Source: Jiella endophytica (GTDB taxonomy: Bacteria > Pseudomonadota > Alphaproteobacteria > Rhizobiales > Rhizobiaceae). From it: a stretch of DNA of 64,000 nucleotides. The position numbers and the translations under genes are program-made. Below the pieces are notes generated by a model that saw only the letters and a program-made list of their open reading frames with translations, searched no databases and had not been told where the DNA came from. This document shows positions 46,144 through 55,816 of the stretch, piece by piece. The number at the start of each line of letters is the position of its first letter. Positions within the stretch are counted from its first letter, which is position 1. The stretch is from contig NZ_SOZD01000003.1 in the NCBI RefSeq assembly GCF_004519335.1, positions 62,001-126,000 on the forward strand, written 5' to 3'.

Positions 46144-47214
46144 ATGCGCGCATTGCAGCTGATCGGCGACCGCGACCTCCAGGCGGTCGACATCCCCCCG
46201 CCCCCGGCCCCCGAGGCCGGCGAGGTGACCCTCCGGATCGCCGCCGTGGCGCTCAACCACATCGACGTCTGGGGCTGGCGCGGCATGGCCTTCGCCAAGC
46301 GCAAGCTGCCGCTCACCGTCGGGGCGGAAGCCTCCGGCGTCGTCGAGGCGATCGGCCCGGGCGTCTCCTCGGTGCTGCCCGGCCAGCTTGTCTCGATCTA
46401 TGGCGCCAGGACCTGCGGCCTCTGCCACCACTGCCGCGCCGGCCGCGACAATCTCTGCGAAAATGTCGGCGGCGTGCACGGCTTTCATCTCGACGGCTTC
46501 GCCCAGGAAAAGATCAACCTGCCGGCCCGCCTGCTGGTCCCCGCCCCTCCCGGCTGCGATGCCGTCGGCGCGGCGCTGGCGCCGGTCACCTTCGGCACGG
46601 TCGAGCACATGCTGTTCGACAATGCGAGGCTCCAGTCGGGCGAGACGATCCTCGTTCACGCAGGAGGGTCTGGCATCGGCTCGGCGGCGATCCAGCTCGC
46701 CAAGCGCATGGGCTGCACGGTGATCACCACCGTCGGCTCCGACGACAAGGCGGCGCGGGCGAAGGAACTCGGCGCCGACCATGTCATCAACTACCGCGCC
46801 GACCGCTTCGAGGGTGTCACCCGCAAATTGACCAGGAAGAAGGGCGTCGACGTCGTCTTCGAGCATGTCGGCGCCGATACCTGGGCCGGCTCGATGCTCT
46901 GCCTGAAGCGCGGCGGCCGCCTCGTCACCTGCGGCTCGACCTCGGGCGTCTCGACCCAAATCAACCTGATGCAGCTCTTCCAGCAGCAGCTGAAGCTCCT
47001 CGGCTCCTTCGGTTGCCGGATGGAGAACATGGCGAATGCCATGGAGAAGATGGCCCGTGGTCTGGTCCATCCGGTGATCGACACCGAGATCGGCTTCGAC
47101 GGGATCGACCTTGCGCTGAAGCGCATGGAAGCGCGCGAAGTCTTCGGCAAGATCATCCTCAAGGTCGGCGGCGACGCGGCCGGCACCGGAGACCGCGGCG
47201 CCAGCGCCGCATGA
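46144..47214 (+). CDS. adh2XL: Zinc-type alcohol dehydrogenase/enoyl reductase-like protein (Adh2XL)
   Basis: This is a 356-residue medium-chain dehydrogenase/reductase. It keeps the structural-zinc cysteines (CGLCHHCRAGRDNLC) and the NAD(P) motif HAGGSGIGSAAIQLAK. In rhizobial acpXL clusters an adh gene stands at this place, and enoyl reduction or hydroxy/keto steps of the long acyl chain have been proposed. Its activity is not settled. The stop TGA overlaps the lpxXL ATG (ATGA). Confidence 0.88.
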   Translation: MRALQLIGDRDLQAVDIPPPPAPEAGEVTLRIAAVALNHIDVWGWRGMAFAKRKLPLTVGAEASGVVEAIGPGVSSVLPGQLVSIYGARTCGLCHHCRAGRDNLCENVGGVHGFHLDGFAQEKINLPARLLVPAPPGCDAVGAALAPVTFGTVEHMLFDNARLQSGETILVHAGGSGIGSAAIQLAKRMGCTVITTVGSDDKAARAKELGADHVINYRADRFEGVTRKLTRKKGVDVVFEHVGADTWAGSMLCLKRGGRLVTCGSTSGVSTQINLMQLFQQQLKLLGSFGCRMENMANAMEKMARGLVHPVIDTEIGFDGIDLALKRMEAREVFGKIILKVGGDAAGTGDRGASAA

Positions 47215-48146
47215 ACCCACGTCTTCTGAAATTCGCACTGCGGGCCAAGCGCGCCGGCGACTATGTCACCGCCAAGGCGCTGTTCGGCGTGTTGCGCGTG
47301 CTGCGGCTGCTGCCGGCCGATACCGGCCTTGCCATCGCCGACCGGGCGGCGCGGCTGATCGGCCCGCTTTCCTCCCGCCACAAGCTGGCGAAGACCAATC
47401 TCGCCCGCGCCTTTCCCGGCAAGGACGAGGCCTGGGTGCAGGCGACCGCCCTCGCCAATTGGGGCCAGATGGGGCGGATCGCCGCCGAATTCGTCTATCT
47501 CGACGATCTCTTCGACTACGATCCCGCAAGGCCGGATGAGGGCCGCATCGAGGTCGTCGGCGTCGAGAGGTTCGTCGAGCTGCGCGAGCGCAAGGGCCCG
47601 TTCATCTTCTTCACCGGCCATCTCGGCTGCTTCGAGCTGCTGCCGATCGGCGCCGCCGCCTTCGGCCTCGAATTCACCGCCCTCTTCCGCCAGCCGAACA
47701 ACGCCTATGTCGCGAGGCGCGTCCAGGCCGCGCGGCGCACCGCCGGCGGCCATCTGATCCCGTCCAAGGCCGGCGCCGTCTGGTCGCTCGCCGGCATCCT
47801 GAAGGGCGGCAGCTCGGTTGGCGTCCTCGTCGACCAGAAATTTCGCAAAGGCGTGAAGACGACCTTTTTCGGCCTGCCGGTGAAGACCAACCCGCTCCTG
47901 CCGAAGCTCGCCCGCCAGTACGACGCCGAGGTCTATCCCGCCCGCTGCGTCCGGCTGCCGGGCGGGCGCTACCGGCTGGAGCTCCAGCCCCGCCTCGAGC
48001 TGCCGCGCGACGATGCCGGAGCGATCGACGTCGAGGCGAGCTGCCAGGCCCTCAACGACGTCGTCGAGGGCTGGGTGCGCGAGCATCCCGACCAGTGGAT
48101 GTGGTTCCACGACCGCTGGCAGGTTATGGGCCGTCGCAAGAAGTGA
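47211..48146 (+). CDS. lpxXL: Lipid A very-long-chain acyltransferase LpxXL
   Basis: This is a 311-residue LpxL/HtrB-superfamily acyltransferase that takes the long hydroxyacyl chain from AcpXL and adds it to lipid A as a secondary acyl group. The catalytic HX4E is His137-Glu142 (GHLGCFE). The QPNNAYV block and the C-terminal HPDQWMWFHDRW are characteristic. It is the last gene of the cluster, followed by a hairpin. Confidence 0.93.
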   Translation: MNPRLLKFALRAKRAGDYVTAKALFGVLRVLRLLPADTGLAIADRAARLIGPLSSRHKLAKTNLARAFPGKDEAWVQATALANWGQMGRIAAEFVYLDDLFDYDPARPDEGRIEVVGVERFVELRERKGPFIFFTGHLGCFELLPIGAAAFGLEFTALFRQPNNAYVARRVQAARRTAGGHLIPSKAGAVWSLAGILKGGSSVGVLVDQKFRKGVKTTFFGLPVKTNPLLPKLARQYDAEVYPARCVRLPGGRYRLELQPRLELPRDDAGAIDVEASCQALNDVVEGWVREHPDQWMWFHDRWQVMGRRKK

Positions 48147-48206
48147 TCCCGGGTGGGCCCACGAGCTGACACCGACCGTCTCTGACCGCCCATGGCGGGA
48201 CGTTCC

Positions 48207-48228
48207 CGACGGCCATTACAGGCCGTCG
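48207..48228. terminator. Hairpin between lpxXL and L,D-transpeptidase
   Basis: CGACGGCC (48207-48214) and GGCCGTCG (48221-48228) are exact reverse complements around ATTACA. The dyad sits in the 101-bp convergent gap and could stop transcripts from both genes. No U-run follows. Confidence 0.55.
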
Positions 48229-48247
48229 CGAGCGTCGGCGGGGTGGC

Positions 48248-48676
48248 TCAGCGCTGGACGACGATCCGCGTGTTGCTCATGCCGTTCTGCTTGACCAGCG
48301 AATAGAACACCTTGGCATTGGCGGGGTGCAGACGCACGCAGCCATGCGAGGCGGGACGGCCGAGCCGGCTGATCGCGCCGGTGCCGTGGATGGCGTAGCC
48401 GCCGGTGAAGAACACGGAATAGGGCATCGGCGACATGTCGTATTTGCGCGAATACCACATGCGATGCAGGCGCTTGGGGCTCCAGCTGCCGGTCGGCGTG
48501 CGATAGCCGCGCCGCGCCGTCGAGACCGGCCAGCGATACATGACCTTGCCGTCATTGATGACGGTCAGCGTCTGGGACGAGAGATCGATCCGCGCCAGGA
48601 GGCCGGCATCGGCGCTCGTGACCATGGCGAAACCGGATGCGATCGCCAATGCGATCGCCAGAGCAAATTTTCTCAA
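48248..48676 (-). CDS. L,D-transpeptidase (YkuD domain)
   Basis: This 142-residue exported protein has a signal peptide (about 1-24, cut at ADA/GLL). The YkuD core has IHGTG and the catalytic SHGCVRLHP (Cys about 113, His-Gly before it). It would form 3-3 peptidoglycan cross-links or attach proteins to the wall. The TTG start at 48676 is preceded by AGGAG eight bases upstream. It has no LysM or other extra domain. Confidence 0.9.
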   Translation of the reverse strand: MRKFALAIALAIASGFAMVTSADAGLLARIDLSSQTLTVINDGKVMYRWPVSTARRGYRTPTGSWSPKRLHRMWYSRKYDMSPMPYSVFFTGGYAIHGTGAISRLGRPASHGCVRLHPANAKVFYSLVKQNGMSNTRIVVQR

Positions 48677-49015
48677 GGCACCACTCCTGCCAAACAGTCG
48701 TCTTTGTTTTGCCCCGAAAAAACCCTAATTCGCCAAGCTTCCTGAATCAATTGCCAAAGTCGTGATCGCACTCGCTTTGAAATTTATGGTTACGGAGCAA
48801 GGCGAATACACGAGACGACATGTTTCGATTTGGCGCGATCCTGAGAATGGACGGGTAATCGATCACTTGCCCCAGCGACAGATGGGTGCGCGAGAGGCGA
48901 GGTGACGTCGAGGCGGACGGCAACGGCTATCCGAACGTTTGGGATAGTCCGGTGGAGGACCATGACACGGCGGCCGGTAACGCGGCGGCCCGTCCCATCA
49001 TGGCGGGCCCCGCCG
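48677..49015. other. Gap between L,D-transpeptidase and pseudophosphatase genes
   Basis: About 340 bp. The AT-rich right flank of the L,D-transpeptidase (48700-48860) should hold its promoter. The rest has no convincing ORF, hairpin or repeat. Confidence 0.5.
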
Positions 49016-49561
49016 TCAACCCTGGCGGACGCGGTCTTCCTCGATCGCCAGCATCTCGAAATCGAAGTCGGAGCAGTCGTCCTGGCCGCGGCGGCGCAGG
49101 GTGGCGCCGCTGGTGACGAATCGGGCCTCGCAGGCACCGGTCAGCTTGCCGTTCAGCTCCAGCGCCTCGTCGAACAGCCTGACGACGAGAAGGTTCGGAT
49201 CGGGGGCGTGCCGGCAGAAGGGCGCCAGCGCAGCCGCCGCGTCGTTCGGCGCAAGCGCGCCCGCCAGGATGCCGAGGCCGATGGCCGGCGCCCGCCGCAC
49301 GCCCTGCAGGCCGTGGACGCAGAGCCTCGCCGCCTCGGGCAGCGCCGCCACGAAAGCAGCGACGGCATCGATGATCTCCGGCGTCGGCGCGCCCGGACGG
49401 CCGGGCTCCTCGACGTCGTCGAACTCCAGCTTCAGATGACAGTCCGGCGCCACGTCCTTCGGTCCGAGATAGCTGCGGCCGGGGGTGACGATCGAGACGA
49501 CATGGGTCGGAGCGAGGTCGGCATAGAAACGCCGTGCCTCCGACTGGCCGCAGATCAGCAT
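49016..49561 (-). CDS. Protein-tyrosine phosphatase-like protein without catalytic Cys (pseudophosphatase)
   Basis: This is a 181-residue protein of the rhizobial tyrosine phosphatase-like group. The fold markers YADLAPTHVVSIVTPGRSY and CHLKLEFDDVEEP are recognisable. The active-site P-loop that should read HCxxGxxRS reads HGLQGVRRAP (83-92), so the Cys is Gly84 while the Arg (Arg90) is kept. It is predicted to be inactive as a phosphatase and may bind phospho-ligands. ATG 49561 is chosen; an in-frame extension to 49666 is less likely. Confidence 0.8.
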   Translation of the reverse strand: MLICGQSEARRFYADLAPTHVVSIVTPGRSYLGPKDVAPDCHLKLEFDDVEEPGRPGAPTPEIIDAVAAFVAALPEAARLCVHGLQGVRRAPAIGLGILAGALAPNDAAAALAPFCRHAPDPNLLVVRLFDEALELNGKLTGACEARFVTSGATLRRRGQDDCSDFDFEMLAIEEDRVRQG

Positions 49562-50156
49562 GCGACAGGGCCATCCGTGAGGATGTGCATCCGCTTTCGC
49601 AAGGGAATGGTACGTCGCGACCAAAACACCCTCCAGAGGCTCCGCCGGACGATTGCGTCGCAGCAACTATGCACCCCGGAGGACGGCCGCGCCAAGACCG
49701 AAAAGCCTCGCTCGGTTAAAATCGGTTCTTGGGACCCGATCGCGACAACGCGTCAGGCTGCCCGCCTCGCCATCATCCACCTGCCGCGGCGATCCCGTCA
49801 GAGCGCCACGGCGCCGTGGAAGGAGGCTCCCGGGCCAGCTCGAAAATTTTCTGAAAAAAAATGTTGTGCCCACGGAACCGCTTCTTCGCCGGCGCATTAT
49901 TCAGGCACCCCCAAGCGATCATCCCCCCTCGATCGCGACATGCAGACGAAAAAGGGCAGCTCCCCCTCGCTGCCCTTTTTCGTGTCTGGGCTCCGGAACG
50001 ACATCCTCTCTCCCCTGCAGCTCGGACAGCCGGCCGCAATTCCACCGATCGTCTCCGGCGACGGATGGTCGCCGATCGCGCTTCCTTGTTGCATCGGCGG
50101 AGCGGCTGGCCTATCGGGCTGCTTTCGCCCCTCTCCGGACATCGTCGAACATCGTC
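49562..50156. other. Long non-coding gap with possible sRNA
   Basis: About 595 bp between divergent genes without a supported ORF. It includes a poly-A tract near 49850-49862 and a bidirectional terminator at 49943-49988. A terminator between two divergent promoters has no annotated gene to end, so a small RNA transcript is a candidate. The rest holds the EamA promoter. Confidence 0.5.
49943..49988. terminator. Bidirectional A/T-flanked terminator
   Basis: GAAAAAGGGCAGC and GCTGCCCTTTTTC form a 13-bp stem (about 49948-49960 and 49969-49981), with CAGAC/GTCTG continuing outwards after a two-base bulge. A-run on one side and T-run on the other make it effective in both directions. Confidence 0.85.
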
Positions 50157-51041
50157 ATGCAGGCCGGCATCATCCTGGCGTTCGCCGCCTATTTTTCCTA
50201 TGCCCTCGGCGACTCGGTGCTGAAGGCGCTGGGGCCCCATCTCGGCATCTTCGAGATCGGCTTCTTCGTCTCGATCTTCGCCTTCATTCCGGTGCTCTTC
50301 ACCAAGCGGCCGGAGGACAATTGGGGGAATATCGCCCGGCCGACCCGGCCGGGACTGATCGCCCTTCACATGGCGACCGGCGCCGCCTGTTCGATCACTG
50401 CCGTCGTCGCCTTCACCAGCCTGCCTCTGACCGAGGCCTATGCGCTGATCTTCCTGCTGCCGCTGATCGTCACCGTCCTGTCCGCCGTCTTCCTCAAGGA
50501 GCCGATCGGAAAGAAGCGATGGTGCGCCGTGGTTCTCGGCTTCATCGGCGTCCTGCTGGTGGTTCGCCCGGGTTTCCGCGAGCTGCAGTTCGGCCATCTC
50601 GCGGCGGTGGCGACGGCGGTCTTCGGCGCCAGCCAGGTGCTGATCCTGCGTGCGATCGGCCGCAGCGAGCGGCGCATCACCATCCTCGGCGCACTTCTCG
50701 TCGCGACGATCTCGGCCAATGCCGTGCTGATGCTGGGCAGCTTCGCCATGCCCGAGGGCTCGATCTGGTGGCTCCTCGTCGGCGGCGGCATCCTGATGGG
50801 CCTCGGCCATGTCGGCCTTGTCTTCGCCACCCGCCTTGCCTCGGGCGCCACCGTCGCCCCCACCCATTACAGCCAGATCGCCTGGGCGGTGATCCTTGGC
50901 TATCTGTTCTTCGACGAGGCCCCGGATCTTTTCACCATCCTCGGCATGATCGTCGTCGGCGCGTCCGGGCTTTTCACCTTCCTGCGCGAGAAGGAAAAGA
51001 CCGTCTGGCCGCAGAAGACACCGCTGGTGCGCAACCGCTAG
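50157..51041 (+). CDS. EamA/DMT-family transporter
   Basis: This is a 294-residue drug/metabolite exporter with ten hydrophobic helices in two EamA repeats (IILAFAAYFSYALGDSVLKA and HLAAVATAVFGASQVLILRA). The direction and substrate cannot be told from the sequence. The frame is open far upstream but has no domain there. ATG 50157 starts directly at helix 1. The 300-bp downstream gap leads to pyc. Confidence 0.83.
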   Translation: MQAGIILAFAAYFSYALGDSVLKALGPHLGIFEIGFFVSIFAFIPVLFTKRPEDNWGNIARPTRPGLIALHMATGAACSITAVVAFTSLPLTEAYALIFLLPLIVTVLSAVFLKEPIGKKRWCAVVLGFIGVLLVVRPGFRELQFGHLAAVATAVFGASQVLILRAIGRSERRITILGALLVATISANAVLMLGSFAMPEGSIWWLLVGGGILMGLGHVGLVFATRLASGATVAPTHYSQIAWAVILGYLFFDEAPDLFTILGMIVVGASGLFTFLREKEKTVWPQKTPLVRNR

Positions 51042-51339
51042 CGGTTCGATCCCGCCATTTGCGTCCGTCCTCATCAGCTTCGCGGCGAATGTCGGAATCA
51101 AAGAACCACTCGGTAAAACTCTGTTTCGAACGGAGCTTTCGAATTCGACATCTGTTGCGAAGCCCAAATCGACCGGGACTCGAATGTCGAATTCGCTCCA
51201 CTGGACTTCAACGACCTCGCCGCATCGCGGAAGTCTCGCTTCGCACTTGCGAAAATAGTCGAACAGCCGCAATCTTGTGCGTCCGTGCCGACGATCTGGT
51301 CATCGGCCGCGCTTATTGACCTGCAGGGAGGAACGCTCC
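51042..51339. other. pyc upstream region
   Basis: About 300 bp, more AT-rich than its flanks. It carries the repeats annotated at 51086-51195. The pyc promoter and its control are expected here. No ORF is supported. Confidence 0.55.
51086..51195. repeat. Three copies of a 12-14 bp motif upstream of pyc
   Basis: CGAATTCGACAT (51140-51151) and ATGTCGAATTCG (51184-51195) are exact inverted repeats. A near-direct copy CGAATGTCGGAATC lies at 51086-51099 and matches 51181-51194 at 12 of 14 bases. Three copies in 110 bp, just before a major metabolic gene, look like regulator sites. Confidence 0.6.
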
Positions 51340-54300
51340 GTGGCCATCCGCAAGATTCTCGTCGCCAACCGCTCGGAAATCGCCATTCGCGTCTTCCGGG
51401 CCGCCAACGAGCTGGGCCTTCGGACCGTGGCGATCTGGGCGGAAGAGGACAAGCTGGCGCTGCACCGCTTCAAGGCGGACGAGAGCTATCAGGTCGGTCG
51501 CGGAGCGCATCTCGAAAAGGATCTCGGGCCGATCGAGAGCTATCTGTCGATCGACGAGGTGATGCGCGTCGCCAAGCTCTCCGGCGCCGACGCCATCCAT
51601 CCGGGCTACGGGCTTCTTTCAGAGAGCCCGGAATTCGTCGAGGCCTGCGTCGCCAACGGCCTGACCTTCATCGGCCCGTCGGCCGAGACGATGCGCCGGC
51701 TCGGCAACAAGGTCGCCGCCCGCAACCTCGCCGTCGAGGTCGGCGTGCCCGTCGTCCCGGCCACCGAACCGCTGCCGGAGGACATGGCACGGGTCCGCGA
51801 GATGGCCGCAGAGGTCGGCTTCCCGGTGATGCTGAAGGCTTCCTGGGGCGGCGGCGGCCGGGGCATGCGGGTCATCCGCGCCGAAAAGGACCTCGAGCGC
51901 GAGGTCACCGAGGCCAAGCGCGAGGCGAAGGCCGCCTTCGGCAAGGACGAAGTGTATCTCGAAAAGCTGGTCGAGCGGGCCCGCCATGTCGAGGTGCAGA
52001 TCCTCGGCGACACCCACGGCACCGTCGTCGACCTCTTCGAGCGCGACTGCTCGATCCAGCGGCGCAATCAGAAGGTCGTCGAGCGCGCCCCTGCCCCGTA
52101 TCTCTCCCACGAGCAGCGCCGCGAACTCGCCGCCTATGCCCGCAAGCTCGCCGACGCGACGAATTATGTCGGCGCCGGCACGGTCGAGTTCCTGATGGAC
52201 GCCGATACCGGCGCCTTCTACTTCATCGAGGTCAATCCGCGCATCCAGGTCGAGCACACCGTCACCGAGGAGGTGACCGGCATCGACATCGTCAAGGCGC
52301 AGATCCACATCCTCGACGGCGCGGCGATCGGCACGCCGGAATCCGGCGTTCCCGCCCAGGCCGACATCAAGCTCAACGGCCATGCCCTGCAGTGCCGGAT
52401 CACCACCGAGGATCCCGAGCACAACTTTATTCCCGATTACGGCCGCATCACCGCCTATCGCGGCGCCACCGGCTTCGGCATCCGCCTCGACGGTGGCACC
52501 GCCTATTCCGGCGCGGTGATCACCCGCTACTACGATCCGCTGCTCGAAAAGGTCACCGCCTGGGCGCCGACGCCGCAGGAGGCGATCGCCCGCATGGACC
52601 GGGCGCTGCGCGAGTTCCGCATCCGCGGCGTCGCCACCAACCTCACCTTTCTCGAAGCGATCATCGGCCATCCGAAATTTCGCGACAATTCCTACACCAC
52701 CAAGTTCATCGACGAGACGCCGGAGCTGTTCCAGCAGGTCAAGCGCCGCGACCGGGCGACGAAGCTCCTGACCTATCTCGCCGACGTCACGGTGAACGGC
52801 CATCCCGAGACCAAGAGCCGCCCCCGCCCGCCGGAGGACCATGCGGCGCCGGTGCCGCCGCTGTTCTCCGCGCCGATCGAGGCAGGCACCCGTCAGAAGC
52901 TCGACGAGCTCGGGCCGAAGGGCTTTGCCGACTGGCTGCTCGTCAAGCCCGAGGTGATGATCACCGATACGACGATGCGCGACGGCCACCAGTCGCTGCT
53001 GGCGACCCGCGTGCGCACCCACGACATCGCGGCGATCGCCGAGGCCTATGGGCGCGGCCTGCCTCAGCTGCTTTCGCTCGAATGCTGGGGCGGCGCGACC
53101 TTCGACGTCTCCATGCGCTTCCTCACCGAAGATCCCTGGGAACGGCTCGCTCTGGTGCGGGAAAAGGCGCCGAACATCCTGTTGCAAATGCTGCTCCGGG
53201 GCTCGAACGGCGTCGGCTACACCAACTATCCCGACAATGTCGTGAAATATTTCGTCTCCGAGGCAGCCAAGGGCGGCGTCGACCTCTTCCGGGTGTTCGA
53301 CTGCCTGAACTGGGTGGAGAACATGCGCGTCGCGATGGATGCGGTGCTGGAGACCGGCAAGCTCTGCGAGGGCGCGATCTGCTATACCGGCGACCTGTTC
53401 GATCCGGACCGGGCGAAATACGACCTCAAATACTACGTCGCCATCGCCAAAGAGATGGAGGCCGCCGGCGCCCACATCCTGTGCCTCAAGGACATGGCGG
53501 GGCTTCTGAAGCCCGCCGCCGCGCGGGTCCTCTTCAAGACGCTGAAGGAGGAGATCGGCCTGCCGATCCACTTCCACACCCACGACACCTCGGGCGTTTC
53601 GGCGGCGACCGTGCTTGCCGCGGTCGAGGCCGGCGTCGATGCCGTCGACGCGGCGATGGATGCCTTTTCCGGCAACACCTCGCAGCCCTGCCTCGGCTCG
53701 ATCGTCGAGGCGCTGAAGGGCTCGGAGCGCGCGCCGCAGCTCGCCTCCGACGCGATCCGGCGGATTTCCTTCTACTGGGAGTCGGTGCGCACCCAGTACG
53801 CCGCCTTCGAGAGCGACCTCAAGGGTCCGGCCTCGGAGGTCTATCTCCACGAGATGCCCGGCGGCCAGTTCACCAACCTCAAGGAACAGGCCCGGTCGCT
53901 CGGCCTCGAGACCCGCTGGCACCAGGTCGCCCAGACCTATGCCGACGTCAACAAGATGTTCGGCGACATCGTCAAGGTCACCCCCTCCTCCAAGGTGGTC
54001 GGCGACATGGCGCTGATGATGGTCAGCCAGGACCTCACCGTCGCCGACGTCATGGACCCGAAGAAGGACATCGCCTTCCCCGAGAGCGTCTTTGCCATGC
54101 TGCATGGCGATCTCGGCCAGCCGCCCTCGGGCTGGCCTGCCGACATCCAGAAGAAGATCCTGAAGGACAAGGAGCCGATCACCGTCCGGCCCGGCTCGCT
54201 GATCCCCGAGGCGGATCTTTCCAGGGAGCGCGAGACCATCGAGACGAAGATCGACCGCAAGGTCAGCGACGCGGAATTCGCCTCCTATCTGATGTATCCG

Positions 54301-54801
54301 AAGGTCTTCACCGACTTCGCCCTCGCCGCCGATCTCTACGGCCCGGTCTCCATGCTGCCGACGCCGAACTATTTCTACGGCATCGAGCAGGACGACGAGG
54401 TGCTGGTCGACATCGAGCGGGGCAAGACCCTCGTCATCCGCTGCCTCGGCTTCGGCGAGACCGACGAGAAGGGCATGCGCACGGTGTTCTTCGAATTGAA
54501 CGGCCAGCCGCGCCGGGTGAAGGTGCCGGATCGTGCCCACGGCGCCGCCGGCAGCGGCGTCAAGGCCAAGGCCGATCCGGCCAACCCCAACCATGTCGGT
54601 GCGCCGATGCCGGGCGTCGTCTCGACCCTCGCCGTCGCCGCAGGCCAGGAGGTGAAGGCCGGCGACGTGCTCCTTTCGATCGAGGCGATGAAGATGGAAA
54701 CCGCGATCCACGCCGAGCGCGACGGTAAGATCGAGGCGGTGCATGTCTCGGCCGGTTCGCAGATCGACGCCAAGGACCTGCTGGTCACCTATGCGGGGTG
54801 A
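51340..54801 (+). CDS. pyc: Pyruvate carboxylase
   Basis: This 1153-residue single-chain enzyme makes oxaloacetate from pyruvate, bicarbonate and ATP. Domains in order: biotin carboxylase (about 1-450, with SWGGGGRGMR and EVNPRIQVEHT), carboxyltransferase (about 530-800, with TTMRDGHQSLLATR and the metal-binding HFHTHDTSG), the PC tetramerisation domain and C-terminal biotinyl domain (EAMKMET, lysine near 1117). It starts with GTG at 51340 after AGGGAGGA, and the length matches the family. The large frames on the other strand are antisense shadows. Confidence 0.97.
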   Translation: MAIRKILVANRSEIAIRVFRAANELGLRTVAIWAEEDKLALHRFKADESYQVGRGAHLEKDLGPIESYLSIDEVMRVAKLSGADAIHPGYGLLSESPEFVEACVANGLTFIGPSAETMRRLGNKVAARNLAVEVGVPVVPATEPLPEDMARVREMAAEVGFPVMLKASWGGGGRGMRVIRAEKDLEREVTEAKREAKAAFGKDEVYLEKLVERARHVEVQILGDTHGTVVDLFERDCSIQRRNQKVVERAPAPYLSHEQRRELAAYARKLADATNYVGAGTVEFLMDADTGAFYFIEVNPRIQVEHTVTEEVTGIDIVKAQIHILDGAAIGTPESGVPAQADIKLNGHALQCRITTEDPEHNFIPDYGRITAYRGATGFGIRLDGGTAYSGAVITRYYDPLLEKVTAWAPTPQEAIARMDRALREFRIRGVATNLTFLEAIIGHPKFRDNSYTTKFIDETPELFQQVKRRDRATKLLTYLADVTVNGHPETKSRPRPPEDHAAPVPPLFSAPIEAGTRQKLDELGPKGFADWLLVKPEVMITDTTMRDGHQSLLATRVRTHDIAAIAEAYGRGLPQLLSLECWGGATFDVSMRFLTEDPWERLALVREKAPNILLQMLLRGSNGVGYTNYPDNVVKYFVSEAAKGGVDLFRVFDCLNWVENMRVAMDAVLETGKLCEGAICYTGDLFDPDRAKYDLKYYVAIAKEMEAAGAHILCLKDMAGLLKPAAARVLFKTLKEEIGLPIHFHTHDTSGVSAATVLAAVEAGVDAVDAAMDAFSGNTSQPCLGSIVEALKGSERAPQLASDAIRRISFYWESVRTQYAAFESDLKGPASEVYLHEMPGGQFTNLKEQARSLGLETRWHQVAQTYADVNKMFGDIVKVTPSSKVVGDMALMMVSQDLTVADVMDPKKDIAFPESVFAMLHGDLGQPPSGWPADIQKKILKDKEPITVRPGSLIPEADLSRERETIETKIDRKVSDAEFASYLMYPKVFTDFALAADLYGPVSMLPTPNYFYGIEQDDEVLVDIERGKTLVIRCLGFGETDEKGMRTVFFELNGQPRRVKVPDRAHGAAGSGVKAKADPANPNHVGAPMPGVVSTLAVAAGQEVKAGDVLLSIEAMKMETAIHAERDGKIEAVHVSAGSQIDAKDLLVTYAG

Positions 54802-55070
54802 TCCGACGACCGGAATGCCGATCCTTTCAATCTGAGGGGCACCCTGGCGGTGCCACCTTGGCCGGGCCATCGGGAAGAAGCGATTTTCGGAAAGCACGCT
54901 TCGTAGAAGCTATGACTCCGGGCGTCGTTCGCTTGTCCCATTGGACGATCCGCGCGCCGAGCGCGGAGGATTTCGCGAACCGCCGCCGATGCTCGACATC
55001 AGCGATTTGCATTGGTCGCGGCCCTCGCCGCCGGCTACGCTTATCCCGTCACCGACCCGGGAGAAGCGCC

Positions 55071-55571
55071 GTGGCCATCAAGCCCATCGTCAGACCGACC
55101 GAACTTCCGCTCTCACTCCAGACCCATGGCGAAACCTTCGAGGCGCGCTTTGCCGCCGTCGCCGCACCGCTCGGGTCAAAACGGCTCGGGTCGCGCTATG
55201 TCGAGATCCCGGCCGGCAAGAAGGGCTGGCCGCTGCATTGCCACCATGCCAATGACGAACTCTTCGTCATCCTCTCCGGCCGCGGCACGCTGCGCTTCGG
55301 CGACGAGACCTATTCCGTCACAGCCGGCGACGTCGTCGTCTGCCCCGCCGGCGGGCCGGAGACAGCGCATCAGCTGATCGCGGCGGACGACGCGCCCCTC
55401 GCCTATCTCGCCGTCTCGACGATGAACGAGCCCGACGTCATGGAATATCCCGACAGCGGCAAGCTCACCATCTTCGCCGGCGCGGCCCCCGGCGGCGACA
55501 AGGCCGCCCGCCGGGTGGCGATCACCGTCAAGGCGGACAGCGGCGTCGACTATTGGGACGGCGAGGACTGA
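55071..55571 (+). CDS. Cupin-domain protein
   Basis: This is a 166-residue small-molecule-binding cupin. Motif 1 reads WPLHCHHANDELFVILSG, with two His and a Glu as metal ligands, and motif 2 continues through AGDVVVCPAG. A metal-dependent dioxygenase, isomerase or regulator could be built on this fold, and the substrate cannot be told. GTG 55071 is preceded by GGGAGA. It stands alone downstream of pyc. Confidence 0.77.
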   Translation: MAIKPIVRPTELPLSLQTHGETFEARFAAVAAPLGSKRLGSRYVEIPAGKKGWPLHCHHANDELFVILSGRGTLRFGDETYSVTAGDVVVCPAGGPETAHQLIAADDAPLAYLAVSTMNEPDVMEYPDSGKLTIFAGAAPGGDKAARRVAITVKADSGVDYWDGED

Positions 55572-55816
55572 CGAGGCGGTGAGGATGCGACGTCAATGCG
55601 AGGACGTCGGCACTCTGAAACAAAATATGGTCAAACTATCAAGACGATGATGATTCCGCTTAACGCCGTCTCGAATCGCAACAATAGCATGAACAACATA
55701 TGCAATTTTAGCCTTCCATCACGATCGCGTGCAATTCGAAAACTATGTTTCCCCTACGTTAGATTGGATTTATTCTACCCTTCATTGACGAATATCGATC
55801 GATGAAAGGTGGGATC

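Noticed and set aside
51619-54897. 1092-codon minus-strand frame opposite pyc
   Set aside because: Typical GC-rich shadow of a long gene; the translation is low in complexity and has no domain.
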